DNA from: Gammaproteobacteria bacterium
Lineage (GTDB): Bacteria > Pseudomonadota > Gammaproteobacteria > Natronospirales > REEB76
Direction of reading: 5' to 3'
DNA: 38,340 bases
Assembly (NCBI GenBank): GCA_028864905.1
Contig: JAGWLP010000006.1
Location: 1-38,340 of the forward strand
Part shown: positions 1 to 7,852 of the stretch, in pieces
Layout of the letters: each line of letters starts with the position of its first letter
Numbering within the stretch: the first letter of the stretch is position 1
The notes under the pieces: generated by a model
The model's database searches: none
The model's input: only the letters and a program-made list of their open reading frames with translations
What the model was told of the DNA's origin: nothing
Program-made: the position numbers and the translations under genes

Positions 1-282
1 GCGGCCTACCCGGAAGCCGTGCGGACCGCACGCGCGGGTTGCCCCGCTGCTTCCCTATTTGGCCTTGCTCCGGATGGGGTTTTCCGTGCCGCGAACGGTT
101 GCCCGTCGCGCGGTGCGCTCTTACCGCACCTTTTCACCCTTGCCTGTGCCTTGCGGCCATCGGCGGTGTGTTTTCTGTGGCACTGTCCGTGGGCTCGCGC
201 CCCCCAGGCGTTACCTGGCATCCTGTCCTGTGGAGCCCGGACTTTCCTCTGCGCGTAAGCACAGCGGCTGCCCGGCCGGCTC
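1..282 (-). ncRNA. rnpB: RNase P RNA component (class A), 3' end outside the window
   Basis: This is the catalytic RNA of RNase P, which removes 5' leaders from tRNA precursors. Read on the minus strand, several landmarks of bacterial class A RNase P RNA are seen in order: the AGAGGAAAGTCCGGGCTCC segment near the 5' end, the GCCAGGTAACGCC segment, an AAGGGTGAAAAGGTGCGGTAAGAG-type segment (bases 109-141), and the universal GGGTAGGC near the window edge. About 280 bases are present out of the usual 350-400, so the 3' end and the closing half of helix P1 lie before base 1. The 5' end is placed about 7 bases after a TATAAT box. It runs in the same direction as rsmI, which lies upstream. The ORFs that can be read through this region are not genes. 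Confidence 0.95.
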
Positions 283-289
283 CGCACTT

Positions 290-295
290 ATTATA
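290..295 (-). promoter_or_regulatory. -10 box of the rnpB promoter
   Basis: A perfect TATAAT reads on the minus strand, 7-8 bases before the inferred 5' end of RNase P RNA. The hexamer 17 bases upstream (313-318) reads TCAATG, a poor -35, so the assignment rests on the -10 box and its position. Confidence 0.6.
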
Positions 296-337
296 CTGGA
301 GCGACGCAGGCGCATTGATTCTTTGGAAATACCGGGA

Positions 338-1192
338 TTACTTGCGTGCGGCGATTTCCAGGGCCTTGGCGTACAGCGGGTTTTTCCTCGCGCCGCTGAT
401 GCGTGCCGCCAGTTCTGCCGCCTGCTTGGTGGGCAATTCTCCCAACAGAATGCGCAGCACCCGTTCCGCCTCGATGTCCGCCGCCCGGGATTGCGCCTGC
501 GCGGTACCGGCGACCAGGATCACCGCTTCACCTTTGGGCGCTGCGGCATCGGCAGCCAGTTGCGTGACGAGTTCCGACAGTGTTCCGCCACTCACCGTCT
601 CATGCACTTTCGTCAGCTCGCGCGCTATCACCGCGGCGCGCTCCGCACCCAAGGTCTGAGCCATATCCGCGAGTGCTTCCTGCAGCCGATGCACCGCTTC
701 ATAAAATAACAAGGTACGGGTCTCGGTCGCCAGCTCCGCGAGCCGGGTGCGACGCGCGGCCGGTCTGGCAGGCAAAAAGCCCTCGAACACGAAGCGGTCG
801 GTGGGCAGGCCGCTCACCGACAGCGCGGCAATCAGGGCGCTCGGCCCGGGGACGGGGCTCACGATCACGCCCGCTCCGCGTGCCGCGCGCACCAGATTGA
901 ATCCCGGGTCGCTGATGAGCGGCGTGCCGGCATCAGATACGAGCGCCACGGACTCGCCTGCCAGCAGCCTTGCCAGCACGCGCGGTGTGCACTCAGCCTC
1001 ATTATGATCGTGCAGCGCCAGCAGCGACGTACGCAGGCCAAAATGCGCGAGCAGCGCGCGCGTATGGCGCGTGTCTTCGGCGGCAATCAACTGCACCTCG
1101 GCCATGACCCGTTGCGCGCGCGGCGACAGGTCTTCGAGATTGCCGATGGGCGTGGCTACAACGTACAGCACGCCGGCGCCGTGTTTTGTCAT
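338..1192 (-). CDS. rsmI: 16S rRNA (cytidine(1402)-2'-O)-methyltransferase RsmI
   Basis: RsmI uses S-adenosylmethionine to 2'-O-methylate C1402 in the decoding centre of 16S rRNA. The 284-residue protein has the usual length and opens with the family signature LYVVATPIGNLEDLSPRA (residues 9-26), followed by AAEDTRHTRALL and the SDAGTPLISDPG loop of the tetrapyrrole-methylase fold near residues 86-97. The GPSALIAALSVSGLP segment follows. The ATG at 1192 gives the conserved N terminus directly. It is divergent from lpoA with an 80-base gap, an arrangement known from many gammaproteobacteria, and rnpB follows on the same strand. Confidence 0.96.
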   Translation of the reverse strand: MTKHGAGVLYVVATPIGNLEDLSPRAQRVMAEVQLIAAEDTRHTRALLAHFGLRTSLLALHDHNEAECTPRVLARLLAGESVALVSDAGTPLISDPGFNLVRAARGAGVIVSPVPGPSALIAALSVSGLPTDRFVFEGFLPARPAARRTRLAELATETRTLLFYEAVHRLQEALADMAQTLGAERAAVIARELTKVHETVSGGTLSELVTQLAADAAAPKGEAVILVAGTAQAQSRAADIEAERVLRILLGELPTKQAAELAARISGARKNPLYAKALEIAARK

Positions 1193-1272
1193 ATCCGTTC
1201 CCCGGTTTTCCCGCCAGCCGTCGCTGCAGGTATCATTAGCGCGGGTCCATCCTGCACTGGAAACCGAAATTC

Positions 1273-3183
1273 ATGCAAGGCGATTTCCCTCGCGCCCGCG
1301 TCCGGCGTTACGGCCTGATAGTCGTGTTGCTTGGCCTGCTGGCGGGCTGCGCGGTCACGCCGCCACAGCCCGCACCCCAGGGTCGCGCCGCACAGGCGCA
1401 GCAGTTGCTCCAACAGGGAAACTACCCGGCCGCCGCTCAGCTTTATGAGGCGCTGGCCGCGGGTGCGCAAGCACAGTCGCGTGACGAGTATTTGATCAGC
1501 GCGGCCGAAGCCTGGTGGCAGGCGGCACAGGGACAGCGCGCCTGGAAGCTTCTGGGCGAGGTGCAACCGGCCTCGCTCAACCCGAGCTTGAACGCGCGCG
1601 CCGAGATGCTCAAGGCGCAAATGGATTTTGCCGCACGCCAGCCACAAGTGGCGCTCAAGCATCTGCAGTTTCCGTTGACACCACTCCCCGACGAGTTCAA
1701 GGCGCGTACCCTGTTGCTGCGCGCCCAAGTCGAAGCCGCGCTCGGCAACATGCTGGGCGCCGTTGAGGACCTGAGCGCACGGGAAAATTATCTGGCCGGC
1801 AATCCTGCCGCCATCCATGACAATCATCAGCGCATCTGGCAGCTCATCTCCCAGAGCCATGCCGCGTTCAATATGCAGGCACTGCCACCCAGTGTTTTGC
1901 AGACGGCGCGCGGCTGGCTGGTGCTCGGCAACCTCACGCGCAATATCTGGCAGCAGCCACGCAATATGTTGCAGCAGCTTCAGGCCTGGCAGTCGCAGTT
2001 CCCCGATCATCCCGCGGAACAGGATATCGTCCCCGAGCTGATCGCCAAGCAGCAGGCATTGGTGACTTACCCCGCACGCATTGCGCTGTTGCTGCCGCTG
2101 TCCGGACCATACCAGGCGGTTGGCGATGCGGTGCGCGATGGCCTGTTTACCGCCTACTTCCAGCTTGCCGGCAACGACAGCGCGCCGACGGTCACGCTGT
2201 ATGACGCCGGCGGAACCGCGGCCAGCGCCCAGGCCGCTTACCGTCAGGCCGTGACCGCGGGCACGGACATGGTGGTTGGACCACTCATCAAAAACGGGGT
2301 GAGCGGCATTGCGGCGCTGGGTTCGCTGCCGGTGCCGGTGCTGGCGCTTAACACACTCGACACCACCCAGTCGCCGCCCGCGGGACTCTTCCAGTTCGGC
2401 TTGCCGCCGGAAGACGAGGCCACGCAAGTCGCCAACCGCGTGATCGCCGAAAACCTGAAGCGCGGCGTGGCGCTGGTGCCACAGGGTGACTGGGGCACGC
2501 GCGTGTTGAATGCATTTGCCGCGCGCTTCGCCCAGCTGGGCGGTAACTTGCTGGGCACACAGACCTACACGCCGGGCGCGAACGATTTTTCCGTGCCGAT
2601 CACGCGCCTGCTCAATCTGAACGACAGCCAGTACCGCGAAGAACAGCTGGCGGCATTTCTTGGCACCAGTCTGCAATTCGAGCCGCGGCGGCGCCAGGAC
2701 ATCCAGTTCATCTTTCTGGCGGCCAACGCCAGTGACGCCAAACTCATCCGGCCGCAATTGCGGTTTTTCCACGCCATCAACGTGCCGGTGTACGCCACCT
2801 CACAGGTGTACCAGCCGGGCACGCCGGCCGACGATGACTTTGACGGCATTACCTTCGATGACATGCCCTGGACGCTGGAGAGCAGCGGCGCCGCGGCCAG
2901 TACCCGCGCTACCGTGACCGGCTTGTGGCCAAACAATTTTTCCGACAATAGCCGCCTGTACGCGCTGGGCTTTGATGCCTGGCGGCTGATTCCGCTGCTC
3001 TACAAGGGCCATGCGTTCAACATATCGGTACAAGGCATGACCGGTCTGCTGAGCATGACCGCCGACGGCCGGATTCACCGCCAGCTGGATTGGGCCGCTT
3101 TCAGCAACGGCACACCGCAACTGCTCGCCCCGGTCGCACCGCCGCCTCCGGTGCTGGCAGGCGCACCCGGTGCTCCGCCGTGA
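1273..3183 (+). CDS. lpoA: Penicillin-binding protein activator LpoA (outer-membrane lipoprotein)
   Basis: LpoA is an outer-membrane lipoprotein that reaches through the periplasm to stimulate the peptidoglycan synthase PBP1A. The 636-residue protein starts with a basic stretch and a lipoprotein signal ending in the lipobox LLAGC (Cys26). Alanine at position +2 fits outer-membrane sorting. Residues about 35-240 are helical and TPR-like, rich in Ala and Gln. From about residue 265 (ARIALLLPLSGPYQAVGDAVRDG) it shows the LppC periplasmic-binding-protein-like domain. The C terminus is proline-rich. It is the first gene of lpoA-yraN, and its TGA overlaps the yraN GTG. No strong Shine-Dalgarno precedes the ATG; a GGAAAC lies about 8 bases upstream. 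Confidence 0.93.
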   Translation: MQGDFPRARVRRYGLIVVLLGLLAGCAVTPPQPAPQGRAAQAQQLLQQGNYPAAAQLYEALAAGAQAQSRDEYLISAAEAWWQAAQGQRAWKLLGEVQPASLNPSLNARAEMLKAQMDFAARQPQVALKHLQFPLTPLPDEFKARTLLLRAQVEAALGNMLGAVEDLSARENYLAGNPAAIHDNHQRIWQLISQSHAAFNMQALPPSVLQTARGWLVLGNLTRNIWQQPRNMLQQLQAWQSQFPDHPAEQDIVPELIAKQQALVTYPARIALLLPLSGPYQAVGDAVRDGLFTAYFQLAGNDSAPTVTLYDAGGTAASAQAAYRQAVTAGTDMVVGPLIKNGVSGIAALGSLPVPVLALNTLDTTQSPPAGLFQFGLPPEDEATQVANRVIAENLKRGVALVPQGDWGTRVLNAFAARFAQLGGNLLGTQTYTPGANDFSVPITRLLNLNDSQYREEQLAAFLGTSLQFEPRRRQDIQFIFLAANASDAKLIRPQLRFFHAINVPVYATSQVYQPGTPADDDFDGITFDDMPWTLESSGAAASTRATVTGLWPNNFSDNSRLYALGFDAWRLIPLLYKGHAFNISVQGMTGLLSMTADGRIHRQLDWAAFSNGTPQLLAPVAPPPPVLAGAPGAPP

Positions 3184-3557
3184 GCCTGGCGCCGCATCTC
3201 GCCGCCGGCCGGCGCGCCGAAGACCAGGCCTTGGAATTGCTGCGCGGTGCCGGCCTCAAACTGCGGGCGCGCAATTACCGTTGTCCGCAGGGCGAACTGG
3301 ATTTGGTCATGGACGAGGCTGAAACGCTGGTCGTCGTGGAGGTGCGTTACCGCCGTGATCGCGGATTCGGCAGCGTTGCGGAGACCGTCACCACGCGCAA
3401 ACAGGACAAACTATTGCGTGCCACACAGCATTTCTTGCAGCAGGATGTGCACTATCGCCGCCGGCCGCTGCGTTTCGACGTGATTGCCGCAACCGAAAAT
3501 CCCGATGGCTCGCTGCATACTGAGTGGATCAAGGACGCTTTCCGTGCCGATTTTTGA
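3180..3557 (+). CDS. yraN: YraN family (UPF0102) endonuclease-like protein
   Basis: This is a small protein of the UPF0102 family, which has a restriction-endonuclease-like fold; its cellular role is not established. The start is taken as the GTG at 3180, which overlaps the lpoA stop as GTGA. It gives 125 residues beginning V(M)SLAPHLAAGRRAEDQALELL, which matches the family start; a longer reading from 3090 would run inside lpoA. The core motif is visible: RNYRCPQGELDLVMDEAETLVVVEVRYRRD, that is GE-x-D-L and E-V-[KR] with the acidic and basic residues of a nuclease-like site. The overlap implies translational coupling to lpoA. Confidence 0.93.
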   Translation: MSLAPHLAAGRRAEDQALELLRGAGLKLRARNYRCPQGELDLVMDEAETLVVVEVRYRRDRGFGSVAETVTTRKQDKLLRATQHFLQQDVHYRRRPLRFDVIAATENPDGSLHTEWIKDAFRADF

Positions 3558-3618
3558 TTTAAGGTCACTGTCAAAATGATGCATCTGCGCACCAAGCAGC
3601 ATTTGAAATCCCACCTTA

Positions 3619-3655
3619 CCCCCTTTACCAAAGGGGGGAGCGCGCTTCGCGCGCG
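3619..3655. repeat. Palindromic repeat, CCCCCTTT/AAAGGGGG type
   Basis: The yraN-gmhA gap holds a hairpin (CCCCCTTT, three bases, AAAGGGGG; about 3619-3638) followed at once by a second hairpin GCGCGC-TTC-GCGCGC (about 3641-3655). The same two-part design, a C5T3 hairpin beside a hairpin with a TTCG-like loop, recurs at 36927-36962 in the lysC-alaS gap. I see it as a dispersed REP-like element. Confidence 0.6.
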
Positions 3656-3666
3656 GAAGGATCTAG

Positions 3667-4314
<648 letters not shown>

Positions 4315-4428
4315 CTCCCGCTGCCGCAACCGGCGATTGAAGCGCCGGGACCCCCGATCATCCACTGCGGCCAAGCCGGCCACGGCAATTCCCAGCTCAG
4401 CCCGCCTGAAAACGCACGCGGCTGTGCA

Positions 4429-4470
4429 TTGATTTGTATCAATTTCTTTGAAGCCGTGCTTCGCTAGAGT
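4429..4470 (+). promoter_or_regulatory. FNR-type class II promoter upstream of the SDR gene
   Basis: TTGATTTGTATCAA (4429-4442) is a perfect match to the FNR consensus TTGAT-N4-ATCAA. Twenty-two bases later lies TAGAGT (4465-4470), a fair -10 box. The box centre is therefore about 41.5 bases from the expected transcription start near 4477, the class II activator position. The SDR start codon is at 4512. No -35 hexamer is needed in this layout. Two other promoters in the window have identical spacing (29819-29860 and 32858-32899). Confidence 0.82.
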
Positions 4471-4511
4471 GCCGCGCTGATCAACACGCAGGCGAGAGCG
4501 GCAAAAATTCC

Positions 4512-5276
4512 ATGGAACTGCGACAGCAAATCGTGCTGGTCACCGGAGGCGGCCGCGGCTTGGGCATGGCCATTGCCAGGGCGTTCGCCGCTGAGGGCAC
4601 GCGCATCGTGGTGAACTATCGGCACAGCCGCGAGCCTGCGGAGGCGCTCGCGGCCAAATTCGGTCCGAAACAGGCACTGGCTTTGGCCGCAGACGTCACC
4701 CGGCCCGACCAGGTCCAGGCGATGTTCGATGCCGCCACGCGATATTTCGGTCAGCCCGTTACCACGGTGGTCAACAGCGCGCTGCCCGATTATTCGTTCA
4801 ATGGCGAAGCGCGCGCCAAGGCGCTCGAGATCAAATGGGATGCCTTCACCGTCCAGCTGCAGGGTGCGGTCGGCGGCGCGCTCAATGTCGTTCAGGCTGC
4901 GGCGCCGGCGATGCGTGCGCGGCATTACGGACGCATCATCAACATCGGCAGCAACCTGTTCCAGAATCCGGTGGTGCCTTATCACGATTACACCGCCGCC
5001 AAGGCCGCGTTGCTGTCACTGACGCGTACGCTCTCGGCGGATCTCGGTCCGGACGGCATCACGGTGAACATGGTTTCGGGCGGCCTGCTGCGCACCGCCG
5101 ATGCCAGCCAGGCCACGCCGCAAGCGGTGTTTGACAGCATCGCCGCCAGCACGCCGCTGCGGCGCGTCACCACGCCGGAGGAATTCGCCGATGCCGTGCT
5201 GTTCTTTGCCTCGCCATGGGCACGCGCGGTTACCGGCCAGAACCTGATCGTGGACGGCGGGCTGGTCAAGCACTAA
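4512..5276 (+). CDS. Short-chain dehydrogenase/reductase, 3-oxoacyl-ACP reductase (FabG)-like
   Basis: A 254-residue classical SDR, probably an NAD(P)H-dependent oxidoreductase; the substrate cannot be told from sequence. The cofactor motif TGGGRGLG is at residues 11-18, followed by the NYRHSREPAEAL segment typical of NADP-preferring FabG-like enzymes. The catalytic Ser is in IINIGSN and the Tyr/Lys pair in DYTAAKAAL. The C terminus (VTGQNLIVDGG) is also typical. The substrate loop has NSALPDYSF instead of the usual NNAG motif, which departs from housekeeping FabG. It stands alone behind an FNR box, so expression should rise at low oxygen. The gap before it (4315-4511) holds only that promoter and an unassigned hairpin near 4330-4348. 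Confidence 0.9.
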   Translation: MELRQQIVLVTGGGRGLGMAIARAFAAEGTRIVVNYRHSREPAEALAAKFGPKQALALAADVTRPDQVQAMFDAATRYFGQPVTTVVNSALPDYSFNGEARAKALEIKWDAFTVQLQGAVGGALNVVQAAAPAMRARHYGRIINIGSNLFQNPVVPYHDYTAAKAALLSLTRTLSADLGPDGITVNMVSGGLLRTADASQATPQAVFDSIAASTPLRRVTTPEEFADAVLFFASPWARAVTGQNLIVDGGLVKH

Positions 5277-5501
5277 ACCGCCGGAATCCGCGACTGCTGA
5301 TCGTGGCGTCAATTGTCCGTGCCGCGCGCGCACTACTGAAAAAGTCCAGTCGCGGAGCAGCGTTTCGTTCTTCCACTTCTGTGGTCAGGGTATCGTGCCA
5401 GTCGTGGCTGTGCCCTGCGGGCAGCGGCGCGCAAGCATCCAGAAAATGCTTGATTTGCTCGATAGTTGCCCCCAGATATAAAAGGTGCGGAGGGGGTGCC
5501 T

Positions 5502-5528
5502 ATGACATCCATGGCCCGTTATGACTGA
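5502..5528 (+). CDS. Possible eight-codon leader ORF coupled to the MmgE/PrpD gene
   Basis: The best Shine-Dalgarno in this gap, GGAGGGGG (5489-5496), sits 5 bases before an ATG at 5502 that opens a tiny frame reading MTSMARYD and stopping at 5528. The stop overlaps the ATG of the downstream gene (5521) in the string ATGACTGA. The downstream ATG has no Shine-Dalgarno of its own at normal distance, and no in-frame start exists upstream because of a stop at 5503. This is the layout of translational coupling through a leader ORF. It could also be chance, with the large gene using the distant GGAGG poorly. Confidence 0.4.
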   Translation: MTSMARYD

Positions 5529-6927
5529 AGTACAAAAACTCGCCGAATTTGTGCACGCGGCCGATTTCCACAAAATCAGCCGCGCGGCGGTTGCGCAGCT
5601 CAAGATCCGCGTTTTGGACACATTGGGTGTCGCGATCGCCGCCCTGGACGCGGCCCCGATGGTCGCGATCCGCTGGCTGACCGAGGCGCTGGGCGGAAAC
5701 CCGGAGGCCACGCTTATCGGCGGCGGACGCACGGCGGTGGATCGCGCGGCGTTCCACAACATCGCCTTGAGCCGCTATCTCGATTACATGGACAGCTATT
5801 TCGCGCCGGGAGAGACCTGCCATCCGTCAGACAACATCGGTGCGGTGTTGGCGGCTGCCGAAAGCGCGGACGCGAGTGGCAAGGATTTTCTTGCGGCGGT
5901 GGCAGTCGCCTATCAGGTGCAAACGCGATTGTCCGATGTAGCCCCGGTCCGCGCACGCGGATTCGATCACACCGTCCAGGGCGCATACGCAGTGGCCGCC
6001 GCCACCGCCAAAGCGCTGCACTTGCCGCCAGCGCAGATCGCGAATGCGATTGCCATTTCCGGCACCGCGAACAACGCGCTGCGGGTCACGCGTACCGGTG
6101 ATCTGTCGAACTGGAAAGGCCTCGCCTATCCGGAGGTCGGCAAGGAAGGCGTGTTTGCCGCGCTGCTTGCGCGCGCCGGCATTACCGGTCCGGCCCAGGT
6201 CTTCGAAGGCAACAAGGGCTTCAAGCAAACCATCGCCGGGAATTTCTCCATGGACTGGACGCATGAGGATCTGGAAAGCGTGTTGCGCACCATCATCAAG
6301 AAGCACAACGCCGAAATCCATTCGCAATCCTCCCTGGATGCCGCCCTTGCGGTCCGGCAGCAGGCCGGCTTCCGCGCCGAGCGGATTCGCACCGTGCGCG
6401 TTCGAACCTTCCAGGTCGCCTACGACATCATTGGCGGCGGCGAAGAAGGCGACAAGCACGCAATCCGCACCAAAGAGGAAGCGGATCACTCGCTGCCCTA
6501 TATGGTGGCCGCAGCCTTGCTGGACGGCGAAGTGCAACCCGCCCAATACACAGCACAACGTATCGTGCGGAACGACATCCAGACACTGCTGAAGAAGGTG
6601 ACGGTGTCGCCGGATGCGGATTACTCGAAACGCCTCCCCTCCGAAATGCCAAGTTCCGTCGAGGTGGTGTTCGACGACGGCACCAAACTGTCGGCCACCG
6701 CCGCAAGCTATCACGGGTTCCACACCAATCCGTTCGATTGGAATGCAGCCGTGGAAAAATTCACGAAGCTCGCGACGCCTTTCACCGGCAAGCGCCTGGG
6801 TGACCGCATTACCGACACCGTGGAGCGGATGGACCGCCACAGCGTGCGGGATCTTACCGTGTTGCTGGCGCAGGTGCCGAGGAAGCAGCTGAATTCAACG
6901 ACGCAGGCCAATCCACTGCTTGCCTGA
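5521..6927 (+). CDS. MmgE/PrpD family protein
   Basis: A 468-residue member of the MmgE/PrpD family, which includes 2-methylcitrate dehydratase (PrpD) and cis-aconitate decarboxylase; many members have unknown substrates. Family features seen: LKIRVLDTLGVAIAAL near residues 26-41, ALSRYLDYMDSYFAPGETCHPSDNIGAVLAAAE (residues ~81-113), AIAISGTANNALRVTRTGDLSNWKGLAYPEVGKEGVFAALLA, and KHNAEIHSQSSLDAAL, where the conserved Lys and His residues lie. There are no prpB or prpC neighbours, so a role in the methylcitrate cycle is not supported. Instead a ComA-type gene follows 16 bases downstream in the same direction, suggesting a joint pathway. Its start may be coupled to a short leader ORF. Confidence 0.88.
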   Translation: MTEVQKLAEFVHAADFHKISRAAVAQLKIRVLDTLGVAIAALDAAPMVAIRWLTEALGGNPEATLIGGGRTAVDRAAFHNIALSRYLDYMDSYFAPGETCHPSDNIGAVLAAAESADASGKDFLAAVAVAYQVQTRLSDVAPVRARGFDHTVQGAYAVAAATAKALHLPPAQIANAIAISGTANNALRVTRTGDLSNWKGLAYPEVGKEGVFAALLARAGITGPAQVFEGNKGFKQTIAGNFSMDWTHEDLESVLRTIIKKHNAEIHSQSSLDAALAVRQQAGFRAERIRTVRVRTFQVAYDIIGGGEEGDKHAIRTKEEADHSLPYMVAAALLDGEVQPAQYTAQRIVRNDIQTLLKKVTVSPDADYSKRLPSEMPSSVEVVFDDGTKLSATAASYHGFHTNPFDWNAAVEKFTKLATPFTGKRLGDRITDTVERMDRHSVRDLTVLLAQVPRKQLNSTTQANPLLA

Positions 6928-6943
6928 CATAAGGAGAGCACCC

Positions 6944-7780
6944 ATGTTCAACACCAGTTTTGATTTCATTCCACGCGCGTATCGACCCGCGAAACCGCGC
7001 AAGATCGGCCTCACCGAGATTCGTGCGCCCTACTATTCGACTTTCGGCACGCGTCACCTCGCGGATGTGCTGGAAGTGGCCGGACAATGGGTGGACGGCA
7101 TCAAGTGGGCGGGTGGCTCCTTCTCGCTGGTGCCGCGCGAGCAGGTGCGCGCGTTCAGCGACCTCGCTCACAAGTACGATGCGTACGTATCATCCGGCGG
7201 CTGGATCGAAACGGTCCTGCGCTATGGCCCCGAAGCGGTCGAAAAATATCTCAAGGAGGCCAAAGAAGTCGGCTTCGACGTCATCGAAATCTCCGCGGGG
7301 TTTCTCACCATGCCCACCAGCGGCATGCTGCGCCTGATTGAGCAGGTCAAGAAGGCGGGATTCAAGGCCAAACCCGAATTAGGCATCCAGTTCGGCTCGG
7401 GCGGTGATTCCAGCGAGGCCGAGCTCGCAGCCGAAGACAAGAAAGACACTGGCGACCTCGTCAACCGTGTGAAACGCGTGCTCGAAGCCGGTGCCGACAT
7501 CGTCATGATTGAATCCGAAGGCATTACCGAGAATGTCGTGAAGTGGAATACCGCGCCCGCCGCTGCGGTCATCAACGGCGTCGGCACGGAGCATGTGATG
7601 TTCGAGGCGGCCGATCCGCCGGTGTTCGAGTGGTACATCAAGAATTACGGCAACGAGGTCAACCTGTTCTGCGATCATTCGCAGATCCTGCAGCTTGAAG
7701 GACTGCGCCAGAATATCTGGGGCAACAAGTCCACCTGGGGCCGGATCGCGAATCCCGCACCGCGCACGAGCCACAAGTAA
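6944..7780 (+). CDS. Phosphosulfolactate synthase (ComA) family protein
   Basis: A 278-residue ComA-like TIM-barrel protein. ComA joins sulfite to phosphoenolpyruvate to give (2R)-phospho-3-sulfolactate, the first step of one coenzyme M route; related proteins occur in plants (HSA32) and scattered bacteria with unproven activity. Seen motifs: KPRKIGLTEIRAPYY (residues 17-31), GQWVDGIKWAGGSFSLV, YVSSGGWIETVL, GFDVIEISAGFLTMP, KPELGIQFGSGGDSS, ADIVMIESEGIT and FEAADPPVFEWYIKNYG. The start at 6944 follows an AAGGAGAG Shine-Dalgarno; a TTG reading from 6920 is rejected. No other coenzyme M genes are visible, so the true product is open. The following FAD oxidase is convergent. Confidence 0.86.
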   Translation: MFNTSFDFIPRAYRPAKPRKIGLTEIRAPYYSTFGTRHLADVLEVAGQWVDGIKWAGGSFSLVPREQVRAFSDLAHKYDAYVSSGGWIETVLRYGPEAVEKYLKEAKEVGFDVIEISAGFLTMPTSGMLRLIEQVKKAGFKAKPELGIQFGSGGDSSEAELAAEDKKDTGDLVNRVKRVLEAGADIVMIESEGITENVVKWNTAPAAAVINGVGTEHVMFEAADPPVFEWYIKNYGNEVNLFCDHSQILQLEGLRQNIWGNKSTWGRIANPAPRTSHK

Positions 7781-7852
7781 ACCCGGCAGGCACGTGCCTG
7801 CGGCATCGGGTCGCCGACGACCGCAGTCGCATGCCTACAATCCGGCTAAACT

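Noticed and set aside
39-709. Open frames on the plus strand through the first 700 bases
   Set aside because: They run through RNase P RNA and the complement of rsmI; the codon pattern and composition are those of shadows.
1189-2772. Long open frame on the minus strand inside lpoA
   Set aside because: It is the antisense shadow of a well-supported gene in GC-rich DNA; its protein is rich in Arg/Gln/His with no family motif. The same applies to long frames opposite the FAD oxidase (7913-9301), fabB (9509-10705), the GGDEF/EAL gene (14896-16470), the M13 gene (25266-26675), the P1B-ATPase (27342-28613) and lysC-alaS (35354-37747).
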